A stretch of DNA of 64,000 nt from Aureibaculum luteum. Its GTDB lineage: Bacteria > Bacteroidota > Bacteroidia > Flavobacteriales > Flavobacteriaceae. Where the stretch lies: positions 620,001 to 684,000 of the forward strand of contig NZ_QRGD01000001.1 in NCBI RefSeq assembly GCF_003449015.1. Reading direction: 5' to 3'. The notes beneath the pieces are model-generated. The model had not been told where the DNA came from and did no database searches. It worked only from the letters and a program-made list of their open reading frames with translations. The translations under genes and the position numbers were made by a program. Positions 63,428 through 64,000 of the stretch are shown here, in pieces; positions within the stretch are counted from its first letter, which is position 1, and each line of letters begins with the position of its first letter.

Positions 63428-64000
63428 TTAAACCTCCCCATAAACACGCTTAATAAATGCACCATTTAAAAAGGTTTTAGATTCTAACTCACTTTGGAGC
63501 GTAATGCCTTTTGTTTTATTTTCTAACAACCATTGAATAGATTGCACCAAAGGTGCAGCTGTGGTCGTTTGAATTGCTCTAAGCAAATGTTTACCTACCT
63601 TTTGAGGTTTTATATTTTTAGCAACTTCATGACGACGTAAAACACCGTTTGCGTCTTTACCTTCTACTGCGGCATAAATTATGATCTGATCATCTTCCAT
63701 ATTAGGGATTGTAGCTAACATAATTTCTTGCAAATCAGCAATTAAAGTATCCTTGTTTTTTAGCTCTTTCAATTGTGTATCTACCCAATGGTAATGCCCT
63801 GGATGACGTAAGGTTTTATAATCTAATTTACGTACTTTTCCACTTAGGGCATCTGGTAAATCAGCAGCTCCCCCAGAAGTCAAATCTTCCTCATAGGAAA
63901 TGCCATCAATAATGATCGTTGCTCGTTCTGATAAAGCAGGAATTGTAGCCTTTTTATAATCACGAATTACAACACAATCTTTTATGTATTCTGTAGCTAC
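63428..64000 (-). CDS. Saccharopine dehydrogenase family protein, 3' part (partial)
   Basis: The gene runs off the right edge: the frame is open to base 64000, and the TTG at 63883 is internal. The visible 190 residues are the C-terminal part of a saccharopine-dehydrogenase-family protein. They start VATEYIKDCVVIRDYKKATI, continue IIIDGISYEEDLTSGGAADL and LDYKTLRHPGHYHWVDTQL, and end with LLENKTKGITLQSELESKTF. In this family the C-terminal domain closes over the substrate; the nucleotide-binding N-terminus is outside. Lysine metabolism or a carboxy-polyamine reaction are both possible. Confidence 0.85.
   Translation of the reverse strand, partial: VATEYIKDCVVIRDYKKATIPALSERATIIIDGISYEEDLTSGGAADLPDALSGKVRKLDYKTLRHPGHYHWVDTQLKELKNKDTLIADLQEIMLATIPNMEDDQIIIYAAVEGKDANGVLRRHEVAKNIKPQKVGKHLLRAIQTTTAAPLVQSIQWLLENKTKGITLQSELESKTFLNGAFIKRVYGEV

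Noticed and set aside
1-64000. CRISPR array, tRNA, rRNA, phage or integrase genes
   Set aside because: Reading the intergenic stretches showed no regularly spaced repeats, cloverleaf-like sequences, or transposase or integrase motifs.

Overview
The window is low-GC DNA whose protein families and signals point to a marine member of the Flavobacteriaceae (Bacteroidota). The evidence is: promoters with TAnnTTTG -7 boxes; an ECF sigma / FecR / TonB-receptor triplet with STN and carboxypeptidase-regulatory domains; a remnant of a type IX secretion (T9SS) sorting domain; SpII lipoproteins; LuxR-type response regulators paired with HisKA_3 kinases; and many four-base start/stop overlaps. I saw no tRNA, rRNA, CRISPR array, integrase or transposase.

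Layout. 1-7.4 kb: a hexuronate locus. A LacI-family regulator, cut by the window start, converges on a minus-strand block of uxuB-like SDR, uxuA, uxaC and a tripartite TRAP transporter (dctP, dctQ, dctM). A perfect 26-bp palindrome and a second CG-centred palindrome sit at the -7 boxes of the catabolic and transport halves. 7.4-8.2 kb is non-coding with an orphan terminator. 8.2-12.3 kb: sigma, anti-sigma and TonB receptor of a surface-signalling system. 12.3-14 kb: an ABC exporter. 14-27 kb: housekeeping genes (acn, clpS, prmA, tpiA, pyrF, der), interrupted at 17.7-23.1 kb by an accessory block holding a two-component system, two outer-membrane proteins with near-identical upstream hairpins, and a decayed T9SS-secreted protein gene.

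26.9-42.6 kb: a complete assimilatory nitrate island. It holds siroheme synthesis (CysG-B/Met8-like dehydrogenase and cobA), a one-polypeptide nitrate reductase with fused FAD/NAD(P) and [2Fe-2S] domains, a rubredoxin fused to a siroheme-less nitrite-reductase-like protein, a NarL-like regulator, a porin, a NarK transporter, nirB, nirD, a DUF4202 protein and a NarX/PilJ-like kinase. Inverted TACGTAT repeats in NarL-style 7-2-7 geometry lie in front of nitrate reductase, narK and nirB. In the first two the site is at the same distance from the -7 box. This looks like a coherent, probably undescribed flavobacterial nitrate regulon and is the best candidate system in the window.

42.7-64 kb: mixed accessory genes. 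These are a CynX/NimT-like MFS, an OMP_b-brl_3 TonB-receptor-like protein, a PVC-type heme lipoprotein, a PqqB-like metallo-hydrolase lipoprotein, a TPM-domain protein, a VPS10/BNR-repeat protein, a mini-MscS, a Kef-type antiporter, a DUF6973 lipoprotein, an M28 peptidase, an Xaa-Pro aminopeptidase, a GH2 glycosidase and the 3' part of a saccharopine-dehydrogenase-family gene. Two REPIN-like inverted-repeat elements lie at about 17.8 kb and 49.3 kb.
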